Origin: Ruania rhizosphaerae
GTDB taxonomy: Bacteria > Actinomycetota > Actinomycetes > Actinomycetales > Beutenbergiaceae
Reading direction: 5' to 3'
Length of the DNA: 60,650 nt
NCBI RefSeq assembly: GCF_009805705.1
Contig: NZ_VSMB01000020.1
Coordinates: forward strand, 1-60,650
The translations under genes were made by a program, and so were the position numbers. Below the pieces are notes generated by a model, which was not told the origin of the DNA, did not search any database, and saw nothing but the letters and a program-made list of their open reading frames with translations. This document shows, piece after piece, positions 41,123 to 49,419 of the stretch; the stretch's first letter is position 1; every line of letters begins with the position of its first letter.

Positions 41123-44023
41123 GTGTCGAACGCGAGCATCCAGACCACCACCGATCCGGGCGTCGCCGGCCTGGTGACCGCCCTGAGTGCGGAGATCTCC
41201 GGTGACGTGGACGCCAGCACGCGCCGCCGCGCCGAGTACAGCACGGATGCCTCCAACTACCGGGTCCTCCCGCAGGTGGTGGTGTTCCCGCGCAGCACCG
41301 AGGACGTGCTCGCCACCCTTCGCGTGGCCCGGGAGCGCGGGGTGCCGATCACCGCCCGTGGCGCCGGAACCTCGATCGCCGGCAACTCCGTGGGTACCGG
41401 TGTGGTCATCGACTTCTCGCGGTACCTGAACCAAGTGCTCGAGATCGACCCGGAGGCCCGCACCGCCCGCGTGCAACCCGGGGTCATCATGTCGGACCTG
41501 CAGAAGGCTGCCGCACCATACGGGCTCCGGTTCGGGCCCGACCCGTCCACGCAGTCGCGCGCCACCCTCGCCGGCATGATCGGCAACAACGCCTGCGGAC
41601 CGCACGCCGTGGCCTGGGGGCGGACCGCCGACAACACCATATCCCTCGACGTGGTGGACGGAGCCGGGCGGCGGTTCACTGCGGGTGCCGGTGACCTCAG
41701 CGCCGTTCCCGGCCTGGAGGAACTCGTCCGCGAGAACCTCGCCACCATCCGCACCGAGTTCGGCCGCTTCGGCCGGCAGGTGTCGGGTTACTCGCTCGAG
41801 CACCTGCTTCCCGAGAACGGGGCCGACCTCGCGAAGTTCCTCGTCGGCAGCGAGGGAACCCTGGTCACCGTGCTGGAAGCGACCGTGCGACTCGTGCCCA
41901 TCCCGGCCGCGCCGGTCCTGCTGGCCGCTGGCTACCCGGACATGCCCAGTGCCGCCGACGCCGTGCCGGCGATGCTCGCCCACGGTCCCCTCGCCGTCGA
42001 GGGCCTCGACGCCGAACTGGTGGAGATGGTGCGCCGCCACAAGGGTGACCACGCCATCCCCGACCTGCCTGAAGGCGCAGGCTGGCTCCTCATCGAGGTG
42101 GGCGGCGAGACCGAGGCCGAAGCCCTCGCCAAGGCTCGTGAGATCGCTGCCGACGCCGGCACCGAGGCCGTACAGATCGTGCCCGCCGGCCCGGAGGCGA
42201 CGGCTCTCTGGCAGATCCGCGCCGACGGCGCCGGCCTGGCCAGCCGCACCCTCGACGGTGCGCAGGGCTGGCCCGGATGGGAGGACGCTGCCGTCCCGCC
42301 CGAGAAGCTCGGGGCCTACCTGCGCGACTTCCAGGCACTCATGGCCGACCATGGCGTCTCGGGGTTGCCGTACGGGCACTTCGGAGACGGCTGCATCCAC
42401 ATCCGCATCGACTTCCCCCTCGACCCCGAGGACGGCCCGGAGGGTGTGGCCGTGTTCCGCCGGTTCATGGTCGCGGCCGCCGAGCTGGTCGCCTCCCACG
42501 GGGGATCGCTCTCCGGCGAGCACGGTGACGGCCGGGCGCGCAGCGAGCTGCTGCCGTTGATGTACTCCCCGGAGGCGATCGCGGCCTTCGAGGCGGTCAA
42601 GGCCATCTTCGACTCCGGTGACGTGCTCAACCCCGGCGTCGTGGTCCGCCCGCGCGCCATGGACGACGATCTGCGCCGTCCGTACGTGCGCGCCTTGCCG
42701 ATGCTCTCAGGTTCGGGTTTCTCCTTCTCCCATGACGGCGGCGACATGGCCATGGCGGTACACCGCTGCACCGGAGTGGGCAAGTGCCGCGCCGACCTGC
42801 CGAGTTCGTTCATGTGCCCCTCGTACTTGGCCACCAAGGATGAGAAGGACTCCACACGCGGCCGGGCGCGGGTGCTGCAGGAGATGGCCAACGGCTCCCT
42901 GGTGCAGGGCTGGGAGGCTCCCGAGGTTCACGAGTCCCTCGATCTGTGCCTGTCCTGCAAGGCGTGCTCCTCGGACTGCCCCACCGGGATCGACATGGCG
43001 CAGTACAAGTCCGAGGTGCTGCACCGCACCCACCGCGGAAAGATCCGCCCGGTCGCTCACTACGCGCTCGGCTGGCTGCCGCGCTGGGCCCGCGCCATCA
43101 CCAGCGCGGGAGTGCTCGCGAAGGTGACCAACGCCGTCCTCGGGGTGCGCCCGATCGCTCGCCTCGTCCTGCGCCTCGGTGGCATGGATTCCCGGCGCAG
43201 CATGGTCACCTTCGCCGAGGAGCCGCTGCGCCGCTGGTGGCACAGGCGCCCGACGGCGCAGGTCCAGCAGGTGGAACAGTCACCGTTGCGGGAGGTGCTG
43301 GTGTGGGCGGACTCGTTCTCCACGTATCTCGACACGGCCGGTGGCCGGGCGATGGTCGAGCTGCTCGAGCAGGCCGGCTACACCGTGCGGATGCCGGAGG
43401 CGAGCGCCTGCTGCGGCCTGACCTGGATCTCCACCGGTCAGCTCGACGGTGCCCGCACGCGGCTGCGCCAGACGATGGACGTGCTCGCCCCCTACGCCAA
43501 GGCCGGGATCCCCATCGTCGGGATCGAGCCCTCCTGCACTGCAGTGCTGCGGTCGGACCTGCCGGACCTGTTCCCGGATGATCCCCGCGCCCGCCTGCTC
43601 GCGGAGAACACCCTCACTCTCGCCGAGCTCCTCACGGGTGATCATCGGCCCGCCGGCTGGACCCCACCGGACCTGACCGGCACCACGGTGATCGCTCAGC
43701 CGCACTGCCACCAGCACGCCGTGATGGGCTACACCCACGATCTGGACCTGCTGCGCCAGGCCGGCGCGGAGGTCACCACGCTCACCACCTGCTGTGGCCT
43801 CGCCGGTAATTTCGGGATGGAGGCCGGTCACTACGACGTCTCCGTGGCCGTGGCGGAGCAGTCGATGCTTCCCGCGCTGCGAGAGGCCCCCGACGGTGCG
43901 GTCTTCCTCGCCGACGGGTTCTCCTGCCGGACCCAGGCCGAGCATCTTGCCGGGGTTCGCGGCGTACACTTGGCCCAGTTGCTCACGACCCCTGGGGGCA
44001 GGGCGGATCGCGAGCAACCGTGA
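41123..44023 (+). CDS. FAD-linked oxidase fused to Fe-S (GlpC-like) domain, D-lactate/glycolate dehydrogenase type
   Basis: A 966-residue fusion. N-terminal FAD_binding_4 domain: VVVFPRSTEDVLATLRVARERGVPITARGAGTSIAGNS (about residues 52-90) and LEHLLPENGADLAKFLVGSEGTLVT, then the C-terminal half of the oxidase with GHFGDGCIHIRIDF and SGEHGDGRARSELL. The Fe-S part has CTGVGKCRADLPSSFMCPSY and CLSCKACSSDCPTGID for 4Fe-4S clusters, and CCG-domain motifs (ASACCGLTW; TTCCGLAGNFG). Members oxidise D-lactate, glycolate or similar 2-hydroxyacids and pass electrons to the quinone pool. GTG 41123 lies 24 bp after the preceding gene. It probably forms its own unit with the next gene 40 bp on. Confidence 0.93.
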   Translation: MSNASIQTTTDPGVAGLVTALSAEISGDVDASTRRRAEYSTDASNYRVLPQVVVFPRSTEDVLATLRVARERGVPITARGAGTSIAGNSVGTGVVIDFSRYLNQVLEIDPEARTARVQPGVIMSDLQKAAAPYGLRFGPDPSTQSRATLAGMIGNNACGPHAVAWGRTADNTISLDVVDGAGRRFTAGAGDLSAVPGLEELVRENLATIRTEFGRFGRQVSGYSLEHLLPENGADLAKFLVGSEGTLVTVLEATVRLVPIPAAPVLLAAGYPDMPSAADAVPAMLAHGPLAVEGLDAELVEMVRRHKGDHAIPDLPEGAGWLLIEVGGETEAEALAKAREIAADAGTEAVQIVPAGPEATALWQIRADGAGLASRTLDGAQGWPGWEDAAVPPEKLGAYLRDFQALMADHGVSGLPYGHFGDGCIHIRIDFPLDPEDGPEGVAVFRRFMVAAAELVASHGGSLSGEHGDGRARSELLPLMYSPEAIAAFEAVKAIFDSGDVLNPGVVVRPRAMDDDLRRPYVRALPMLSGSGFSFSHDGGDMAMAVHRCTGVGKCRADLPSSFMCPSYLATKDEKDSTRGRARVLQEMANGSLVQGWEAPEVHESLDLCLSCKACSSDCPTGIDMAQYKSEVLHRTHRGKIRPVAHYALGWLPRWARAITSAGVLAKVTNAVLGVRPIARLVLRLGGMDSRRSMVTFAEEPLRRWWHRRPTAQVQQVEQSPLREVLVWADSFSTYLDTAGGRAMVELLEQAGYTVRMPEASACCGLTWISTGQLDGARTRLRQTMDVLAPYAKAGIPIVGIEPSCTAVLRSDLPDLFPDDPRARLLAENTLTLAELLTGDHRPAGWTPPDLTGTTVIAQPHCHQHAVMGYTHDLDLLRQAGAEVTTLTTCCGLAGNFGMEAGHYDVSVAVAEQSMLPALREAPDGAVFLADGFSCRTQAEHLAGVRGVHLAQLLTTPGGRADREQP

Positions 44024-44063
44024 ACCCCGCCTATCATCCATCGAGAACGGTCGCCTCAACGCC

Positions 44064-45077
44064 ATGCCGTCCTTCGCCTTCGATTCCGGTCTTCTCGTCC
44101 CCACTGTGCTCGGCCGACGAACGAGCACGCCACTGACTCCTGAGCTGAGACGGGCGTTGCGGCAGTACCTGCTCGACGTCGTCGATGTGGACCTGCTGCC
44201 GATCTCCTGGTCGGACGAGGCCGAGCCGGTGCTGACGGCGATGGACCCTGCCGGTCAGGCCGTCACCGCCATCGTGGTCGACTCGATCGACGGCGTGGGG
44301 CTGGTGCGGGCTCTGGCTCGTGCCGGGGAGACTGCTGCCTCCTCGTGGCTGGCGATCGCCTCCCGGCACCCCGGCGGGGTGGACGAGTTCCGCCGGGCCT
44401 GGGCGGCGTTCCGGGAGACGCGCCCCGCAGGTGCCCAACCGGGACCGCAGTTGATCGTGCTCGCGGGGGCGGTCGATCCGGAGGTGCTGGCGGCGACCCG
44501 GGTGATGCACGGGGTGCTCGTGTACTCGGTCGATGCGCGGGAAGGATCGAACGGCGAAGAGCTCGTCGATGTCTCGGCCGTGCACCGGCCCACGGTGCGA
44601 GTGCTCGACCACGACGTGGTGCACGAACCTGAGCAACTCGCGCTCCTTGCCGACGGCGCAGCTCCGGGTGCACTCGTCGCCCTCGCGCCGCCCGCGGTGG
44701 CCGGGGACGAGGCTCCTCCGATCGAGGATACGGCGGTCATCCCACCGGTGGTGCCCGACGACGCTGGCGACGAGCCGAGCATCGACCCGCAGCTGGTGGC
44801 GGTGGCCTCGCTCGTGGGTGCGCCGATAGGTATCGAGGCACAGCTGGATGGTCAGGTGCGGACAGGGTCGTTGCAGGCGGACGGAGCCGTCCTGGTGGAC
44901 GGTGCGGCTCACCCCACCTTGGAGAGCGCGGCGGCGCGCATCGGCGGCGACCCGGCCCGTGCCTGGTCGTTGTGGCAGATCGCCGGGTTCCCCATGGCAG
45001 ACGCGCGCGACGAGGCCGCGCGGGCAGCGGAGGAAGAGCCGGCGGTCGAGACGCGCTCGCGGCGTCGACGCCACTGA
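44064..45077 (+). CDS. Protein with RAMA-like C-terminal domain
   Basis: A 337-residue protein of unknown function. The N-terminal 240 residues include a possible nuclease-like or PIN-like fold without a clear motif (ALRQYLLDVVDVDLLPISW; SWLAIASRHPGGVDEFRRAW) and a poorly ordered acidic stretch. The C-terminus (about residues 255-310) reads IGIEAQLDGQVRTGSL, then DGAVLVDGAAHPTLESAAARIGG and AWSLWQI, which resembles the RAMA domain: strands, a 'SPSxAA' helix and a terminal Trp-x-x-Trp. RAMA domains are thought to read modified DNA in restriction-type systems. Basic tail RSRRRRH. Convergent with the LacI gene with 4 bp between the stops. Confidence 0.7.
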   Translation: MPSFAFDSGLLVPTVLGRRTSTPLTPELRRALRQYLLDVVDVDLLPISWSDEAEPVLTAMDPAGQAVTAIVVDSIDGVGLVRALARAGETAASSWLAIASRHPGGVDEFRRAWAAFRETRPAGAQPGPQLIVLAGAVDPEVLAATRVMHGVLVYSVDAREGSNGEELVDVSAVHRPTVRVLDHDVVHEPEQLALLADGAAPGALVALAPPAVAGDEAPPIEDTAVIPPVVPDDAGDEPSIDPQLVAVASLVGAPIGIEAQLDGQVRTGSLQADGAVLVDGAAHPTLESAAARIGGDPARAWSLWQIAGFPMADARDEAARAAEEEPAVETRSRRRRH

Positions 45078-45081
45078 GTGT

Positions 45082-46107
45082 TCAGAGGGACGGCGGGGGT
45101 GCCGTGCTCTCCCGGACGACGAGCTCGGTGGCCAGATCCACCCGCAGTGCCGACGGTTGCTCCCCACGGGCGAGTGTGAGCACCATCTGCGTCGCGGTCG
45201 CGGCCATCTGCCGGAGCGGCTGGTGCACTGTCGTGAGCGTGGGGGAGTACCAGGACGCGATCGGCAGGTCGTCGTAGCCGACCACGGAGAGATCTTCGGG
45301 GATGCGTAGGCCCAGCTCTCGGGCAGCATGGATCAGTCCCACCGCCTGCATGTCGGACCCGGCGAAGATGGCGGTCGGGCGGTCGGGCCGGCTGAGAAGC
45401 TCGCGGGCGTGGCGCTCACCGCCGGGAATGTAGAAGTCTCCCCACCGGATCATCGACGGGTCGTAGGCGATGCCCGCCTGGTCGTGCGCACTGCGGAACC
45501 CGTCCACCCGGGCGCGTGAGCACAGCACGTCCGGCGGTCCGGAGATCACGGCGATGCGTCGGTGCCCGAGTTCGATCAGGTGCCGTGTCGCTGCTAATCC
45601 GCCATCCCAGTTCGTGGATCCGACCGCCGGGATCCCGGGGCGGGGCTCGCCGTCGGTGTCCACGACGACCGAGGGGATCCCGCGGGAGGTGAGTTGGTCG
45701 TGCTGGGCGTCGGTCAGGCGGGCGAGCACGAGGATGACCCCGAGGGGACGGCGGGCGAGCACATAGTCGAGCCACTCTTCAGCGGGCCGATGTCGTCCGC
45801 CCAGTTCGGAGAGAACCATGCCCGCTCCAGCAGCCCCGGCGGTCTTCTCCACAGCTCGGATGATCTCCATCGACCATTCGTTGGTCATCTCGTGAAAGAC
45901 CAGGTCGATGATGGGGGGACCGGTGCGGACGGGGCCGCGGTTGCGTCGGCGGTACCCGTGCTTGGCAACGATGTCCTCCACGCGAGCGCGCGTCGCAGGT
46001 GCCACGTCGGAGCGGCCGTTGAGCACCTTGGAGACGGTCGGCACCGAGACACCGGCTTCTGCCGCGATCGACGAGATCGTCGATGAGGTTCGCTCTGTGC
46101 CGACCAT
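45082..46107 (-). CDS. LacI-family transcriptional regulator
   Basis: A 341-residue repressor: HTH STISSIAAEAGVSVPTVSKVLNGRSDVAPATRARV (residues about 8-42) and a periplasmic-binding-like sensor (PIIDLVFHEMTNEWSMEIIRAVE; TIFAGSDMQAVGLIHAARELGLRIPEDLSVVGYDDLPIASWYSPTLTTVHQP as fragments of the standard C-terminal pattern). ATG 46107 lies behind GGAGAGGTA; the GTG one codon upstream is possible. Divergent from the sugar ABC importer and GH3 operon, with operator-like palindromes between. It presumably represses that operon and senses the imported sugar. Confidence 0.94.
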   Translation of the reverse strand: MVGTERTSSTISSIAAEAGVSVPTVSKVLNGRSDVAPATRARVEDIVAKHGYRRRNRGPVRTGPPIIDLVFHEMTNEWSMEIIRAVEKTAGAAGAGMVLSELGGRHRPAEEWLDYVLARRPLGVILVLARLTDAQHDQLTSRGIPSVVVDTDGEPRPGIPAVGSTNWDGGLAATRHLIELGHRRIAVISGPPDVLCSRARVDGFRSAHDQAGIAYDPSMIRWGDFYIPGGERHARELLSRPDRPTAIFAGSDMQAVGLIHAARELGLRIPEDLSVVGYDDLPIASWYSPTLTTVHQPLRQMAATATQMVLTLARGEQPSALRVDLATELVVRESTAPPPSL

Positions 46108-46126
46108 CACTACCTCTCCGTCCGCA

Positions 46127-46235
46127 ACTATCGGAGAGACGCTACCACCCCTCTGTGTTCGTAGCGGGCTTGACGTCGGCGATCGGGTCTCTTAGCCTCT
46201 CCGTACTATCGACAAGAAAACCGATAGTTTCGAAA
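46127..46235. promoter_or_regulatory. Operator region of the sugar operon
   Basis: ACTATCG (46205-46211) and CGATAGT (46222-46228) form an inverted repeat; ACTATCG recurs at 46128-46134. TTTCGAAA at 46228-46235 is a CG-centred palindrome of the kind LacI proteins bind. All lie between the LacI gene and the binding-protein gene. Confidence 0.6.
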
Positions 46236-46276
46236 TGCATTCGGCGTGCAACTGCTCGCGAAGACGAAGGAGTCTG

Positions 46277-47614
46277 ATGATGTCTCACATCGACATTGGG
46301 AAGATCTGCGAGGGGACGGCGTCCCGGCGAAGTTTCCTGGGGATCTCTGCTGCCTCGGCCCTCACCCTCGGCCTGACTGCATGCGAAGGGGGCACGCAAC
46401 CGGGTGAAGATCCCGACGGGGCCGGCTCGGCGAACGTGTGGATCCTCACCGGCGGGATGTGGCCGGTGATCAGCGACTCCGTGAGCCGGTGGAACGAGGA
46501 GAACCCGGATCAGGCGATCTCGGTCGAGGAGTTCGAGAACGATGCCTACAAGGAGCGGATCCGCACGGCCGTCGGCGCCGGTCAAGCTCCGACGCTCGTG
46601 CTCAGCTGGGGTGGGGGCACCCTCGCCGACTATGCCAACAACGACCAGATCATCGACCTCTCCGGTGCGACGGGGGATCTCGAGGAGCGGCTCCTGCCGT
46701 CGGTCGCGCTGAACGGGCAGGTGAACGGCACCACGTACGCCGTTCCGGTCAACGATGTGCAGCCGGTGGTCCTGTTCTACAACCGTGACCTGTTCGCCGA
46801 ACACGGGCTCGAGGTACCCGAGACGTATGAGGACATGCTCGCGGTCAGCGACGAGTTCCAGCGGCATGACGTGCTCCCGTTCGCGCTGGCAGGCGCGAGC
46901 GTCTGGCCCGAGCTCAAGTGGATTCAGTACCTCACCGACCGCATCGGCGGGCCTGAGGCATTCCAAGCCGTCCTCGACGGCGAACCCGACGCCTGGTCCC
47001 ACCCAGCCTTCATGGCAGCCACCACGCGCATCCAGGAACTGGTCGAGGCGGGCGCATTCGGTGACAACTATGCCTCCGTTGCCGCAGATCAGAACGCTGA
47101 CCTCGCGCTCGTTCACACCGGACGTGCTGCCATGGTGCTCTGGCTCAGCTCCGCCTACGCCACGTTCCGCAACGATGCTCCCGAGTTCACCGAGACATCG
47201 CTGGGCTGGACCACGTTCCCGACGGTCGATGGCGGCGAAGGCGATGCGGGCAATATCGTCGGGAACCCGGCCAATGTCTTCTCCGTCTCGGCCGCGGCAT
47301 CCGAGCGCGAGCAGAATGCCGCACTCGGGTGGATCGGTGAGCGCCTCTATGACGACACGCAGATCGAGGAGATGATCGCCGCCGGCGCGGTGCCACCGGT
47401 CCAGGGCATCGCTGATCGGCTCGCGGAGAGCGAGAACGGCGAGTTCCTCAGCTACTCCTACGACCTGGCCAGCGCCGCACCGCACTTCCAGCTCTCCTGG
47501 GACCAGGCGCTTGCACCGGGCCCTGCACAGGAGCTGCTGACCAACCTGAGCCAGGTGTTCCTCATGCAGATCACGCCGGAGCAGTTCGTCGACAACATGA
47601 ACGCCACGCTCTGA
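46277..47614 (+). CDS. Sugar ABC transporter substrate-binding lipoprotein
   Basis: A 445-residue family 1 extracellular binding protein for an oligosaccharide importer. The N-terminus has a Tat-type signal (SRRSFLGISAASALTLGLTAC) ending in a lipobox whose Cys (about residue 36) should be lipidated. The mature part starts with a short Gly/Asp linker. WILTGGMWPVISDSVSRWNEENPDQ is the first strand-helix unit, and later YAVPVNDVQPVVLFYNRDLFAEHGLEVPETYED matches the family hinge. ATG 46277 behind GAAGG is chosen (a second ATG follows directly). First gene of the operon with two permeases and a GH3 enzyme; the sugar could be a beta-linked oligosaccharide. Confidence 0.93.
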   Translation: MMSHIDIGKICEGTASRRSFLGISAASALTLGLTACEGGTQPGEDPDGAGSANVWILTGGMWPVISDSVSRWNEENPDQAISVEEFENDAYKERIRTAVGAGQAPTLVLSWGGGTLADYANNDQIIDLSGATGDLEERLLPSVALNGQVNGTTYAVPVNDVQPVVLFYNRDLFAEHGLEVPETYEDMLAVSDEFQRHDVLPFALAGASVWPELKWIQYLTDRIGGPEAFQAVLDGEPDAWSHPAFMAATTRIQELVEAGAFGDNYASVAADQNADLALVHTGRAAMVLWLSSAYATFRNDAPEFTETSLGWTTFPTVDGGEGDAGNIVGNPANVFSVSAAASEREQNAALGWIGERLYDDTQIEEMIAAGAVPPVQGIADRLAESENGEFLSYSYDLASAAPHFQLSWDQALAPGPAQELLTNLSQVFLMQITPEQFVDNMNATL

Positions 47615-47615
47615 C

Positions 47616-48521
47616 ATGGCGCGTGCGACTCAGCGATCGGAGGTCAGCGGGCGTACCGCCGGTCCACCATTCGTGATGGCAGTCCCGGCGCTCGTCTTCT
47701 TCGCCGTGTTCGCACTGGTCCCGCTCGGGGGTGTGGTGGTCCTGTCCTTCATGGAGTGGGACGGCCTGGCCTCGCCCCAGTGGGCAGGACTGGCGAAGTG
47801 GGAGCAGACGCTCGCGGACCCGGTGACGCGGCGCGCCATGTGGCTTACGTTCGTCTTCACCACTGTCTCGTATCTCTTTCAGGCGCCGGTCGCTCTGCTG
47901 CTGGGCGTGTTCATGGCGGGGAGTCAGCGCTACCGCGCGCTGCTGTCGGTCCTGTACTTCCTTCCCCTCATCTTCTCGGCGGCGGCCGTCGGCATCACCT
48001 TTCAGTCACTGCTGGACCCGAACTTCGGGCTGTCCCGGGCGTTCAATTCCGACCTGCTGGGGCAGAACTGGCTCGGCAATCCGGACCTGGCGCTGTTCGT
48101 CGTGGTCTTCGTGGTGGCGTGGTGCTTCGTGCCACTCCACTCGCTGCTCTACCAGGCCGGGGTGCGCCAGATTCCCGCCGCACTGTATGAGGCAGCCACC
48201 CTCGACGGCGCCGGGCGGCTCGCCCAATTCGCCCACATCACCCTGCCACAGCTGCGGTACACGATCATCACCTCCTCCACGTTGATGCTGGTCGGCTCCC
48301 TGACCTATTTCGACCTGATCTTCGTGCTCACCGGAGGAGGCCCCGGTGGTGCTACGCGCATCCTCCCGCTGGACATGTATCTCAACGGATTCCGCAGCTA
48401 CGACATGGGCCAGGCGAGCGCCGTCGCCGTGATCCTCGTCGTCGTCGGGCTGGCGCTGGGCCTGATGCTCAACCGGCTTTCCGGTGCCAGCAAGATGGAA
48501 AGTCAGCAGGAGGGCCTGTGA
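47616..48521 (+). CDS. Sugar ABC transporter permease, MalF type
   Basis: A 301-residue membrane subunit with six helices. The EAA loop that contacts the ATPase is EAATLDGAGRLAQFAHITLPQLR (about residue 190), the MalF/UgpA-like pattern. It starts one base after the binding-protein stop and overlaps the next permease by 4 bp (GTGA). It forms the translocation pore with the MalG-type partner. No ATPase gene is present, so a shared MsiK-type ATPase encoded elsewhere must power the importer. Confidence 0.95.
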   Translation: MARATQRSEVSGRTAGPPFVMAVPALVFFAVFALVPLGGVVVLSFMEWDGLASPQWAGLAKWEQTLADPVTRRAMWLTFVFTTVSYLFQAPVALLLGVFMAGSQRYRALLSVLYFLPLIFSAAAVGITFQSLLDPNFGLSRAFNSDLLGQNWLGNPDLALFVVVFVVAWCFVPLHSLLYQAGVRQIPAALYEAATLDGAGRLAQFAHITLPQLRYTIITSSTLMLVGSLTYFDLIFVLTGGGPGGATRILPLDMYLNGFRSYDMGQASAVAVILVVVGLALGLMLNRLSGASKMESQQEGL

Positions 48522-49342
48522 AAGAGCAGAAGCGTCCGAACGTCCTGGGCGGCCTCGCCGGATGGCTCTGGCTACTCGTCGTGATCGTACCGATCTACTA
48601 CATCGTTGTGACCAGCCTGCGCCCGCAGCAGGACTACTACGACGAGAATCCTCTCTCGCTGCCTGGCAACCCCACCCTCGACGCCTATCAGATCGTGCTC
48701 GAGAACGAGTTCGTCCGATACCTGACCAATAGTGTGCTGGTCACTGTGGGCGCCGTTGCCGTCATCCTCGCGGTCTCCTTGATGGCCTCCTACTACGTGG
48801 TCCGGTCGGCCACTCGCCTGGCGAAGCGGACCCTGGAGCTGATCCTGCTCGGCATCGCGATTCCGCTCCAGGCAACGATCATCCCCGTCTACTACCTGAT
48901 CGTGCAGATCGGGCTCTATGACACGTTGTGGGCGCTGATCCTGCCCAGCATCGCCTTCGGCGTGCCGATCAGCGTACTGATCATCAGCAACTTCGTCCGT
49001 GACATTCCCGGTGAGCTGTTCGAGTCGATGCGTGTCGACGGCGCGGGGGAGTGGCGGATCCTGCCCACGTTGGTGCTGCCGCTCTCCCGTCCAGCGCTGA
49101 TGACTGTGGGCATCTATCAGGCACTTCAGGTGTGGAACGGGTTCCTGTTCCCGCTGGTTCTCACGCAAAGTTCCGGGGTGCGGGTGCTGCCACTGTCCCT
49201 GTGGTCGTATCAGGGGGAGTTCTCGACGAACGTCCCCGCCGTGCTTGCGGCCGTCACACTCTCGGTCCTCCCGATCCTGGCCGCCTACGTGATCGGACGC
49301 CGGCAGCTGGTCAGTGGTTTGACCGCCGGCTTCGGCAAGTAG
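48518..49342 (+). CDS. Sugar ABC transporter permease, MalG type
   Basis: A 274-residue inner-membrane subunit with six helices and the EAA loop ESMRVDGAGEWRILPTLVLPLSRPALMT (about residue 170). GTG 48518 overlaps the MalF-type stop. A 77-bp gap with AAGGAGTCCG separates it from the GH3 gene, which still belongs to the same operon by direction and spacing. Pairs with the MalF-type protein in the importer. Confidence 0.95.
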   Translation: MKEQKRPNVLGGLAGWLWLLVVIVPIYYIVVTSLRPQQDYYDENPLSLPGNPTLDAYQIVLENEFVRYLTNSVLVTVGAVAVILAVSLMASYYVVRSATRLAKRTLELILLGIAIPLQATIIPVYYLIVQIGLYDTLWALILPSIAFGVPISVLIISNFVRDIPGELFESMRVDGAGEWRILPTLVLPLSRPALMTVGIYQALQVWNGFLFPLVLTQSSGVRVLPLSLWSYQGEFSTNVPAVLAAVTLSVLPILAAYVIGRRQLVSGLTAGFGK

Positions 49343-49419
49343 TGGGGAGATCACCTGCATGACTTCTTGACCCCACTGACCGACCATCAGCATCGTCCGA
49401 CACACATCGAAGGAGTCCG

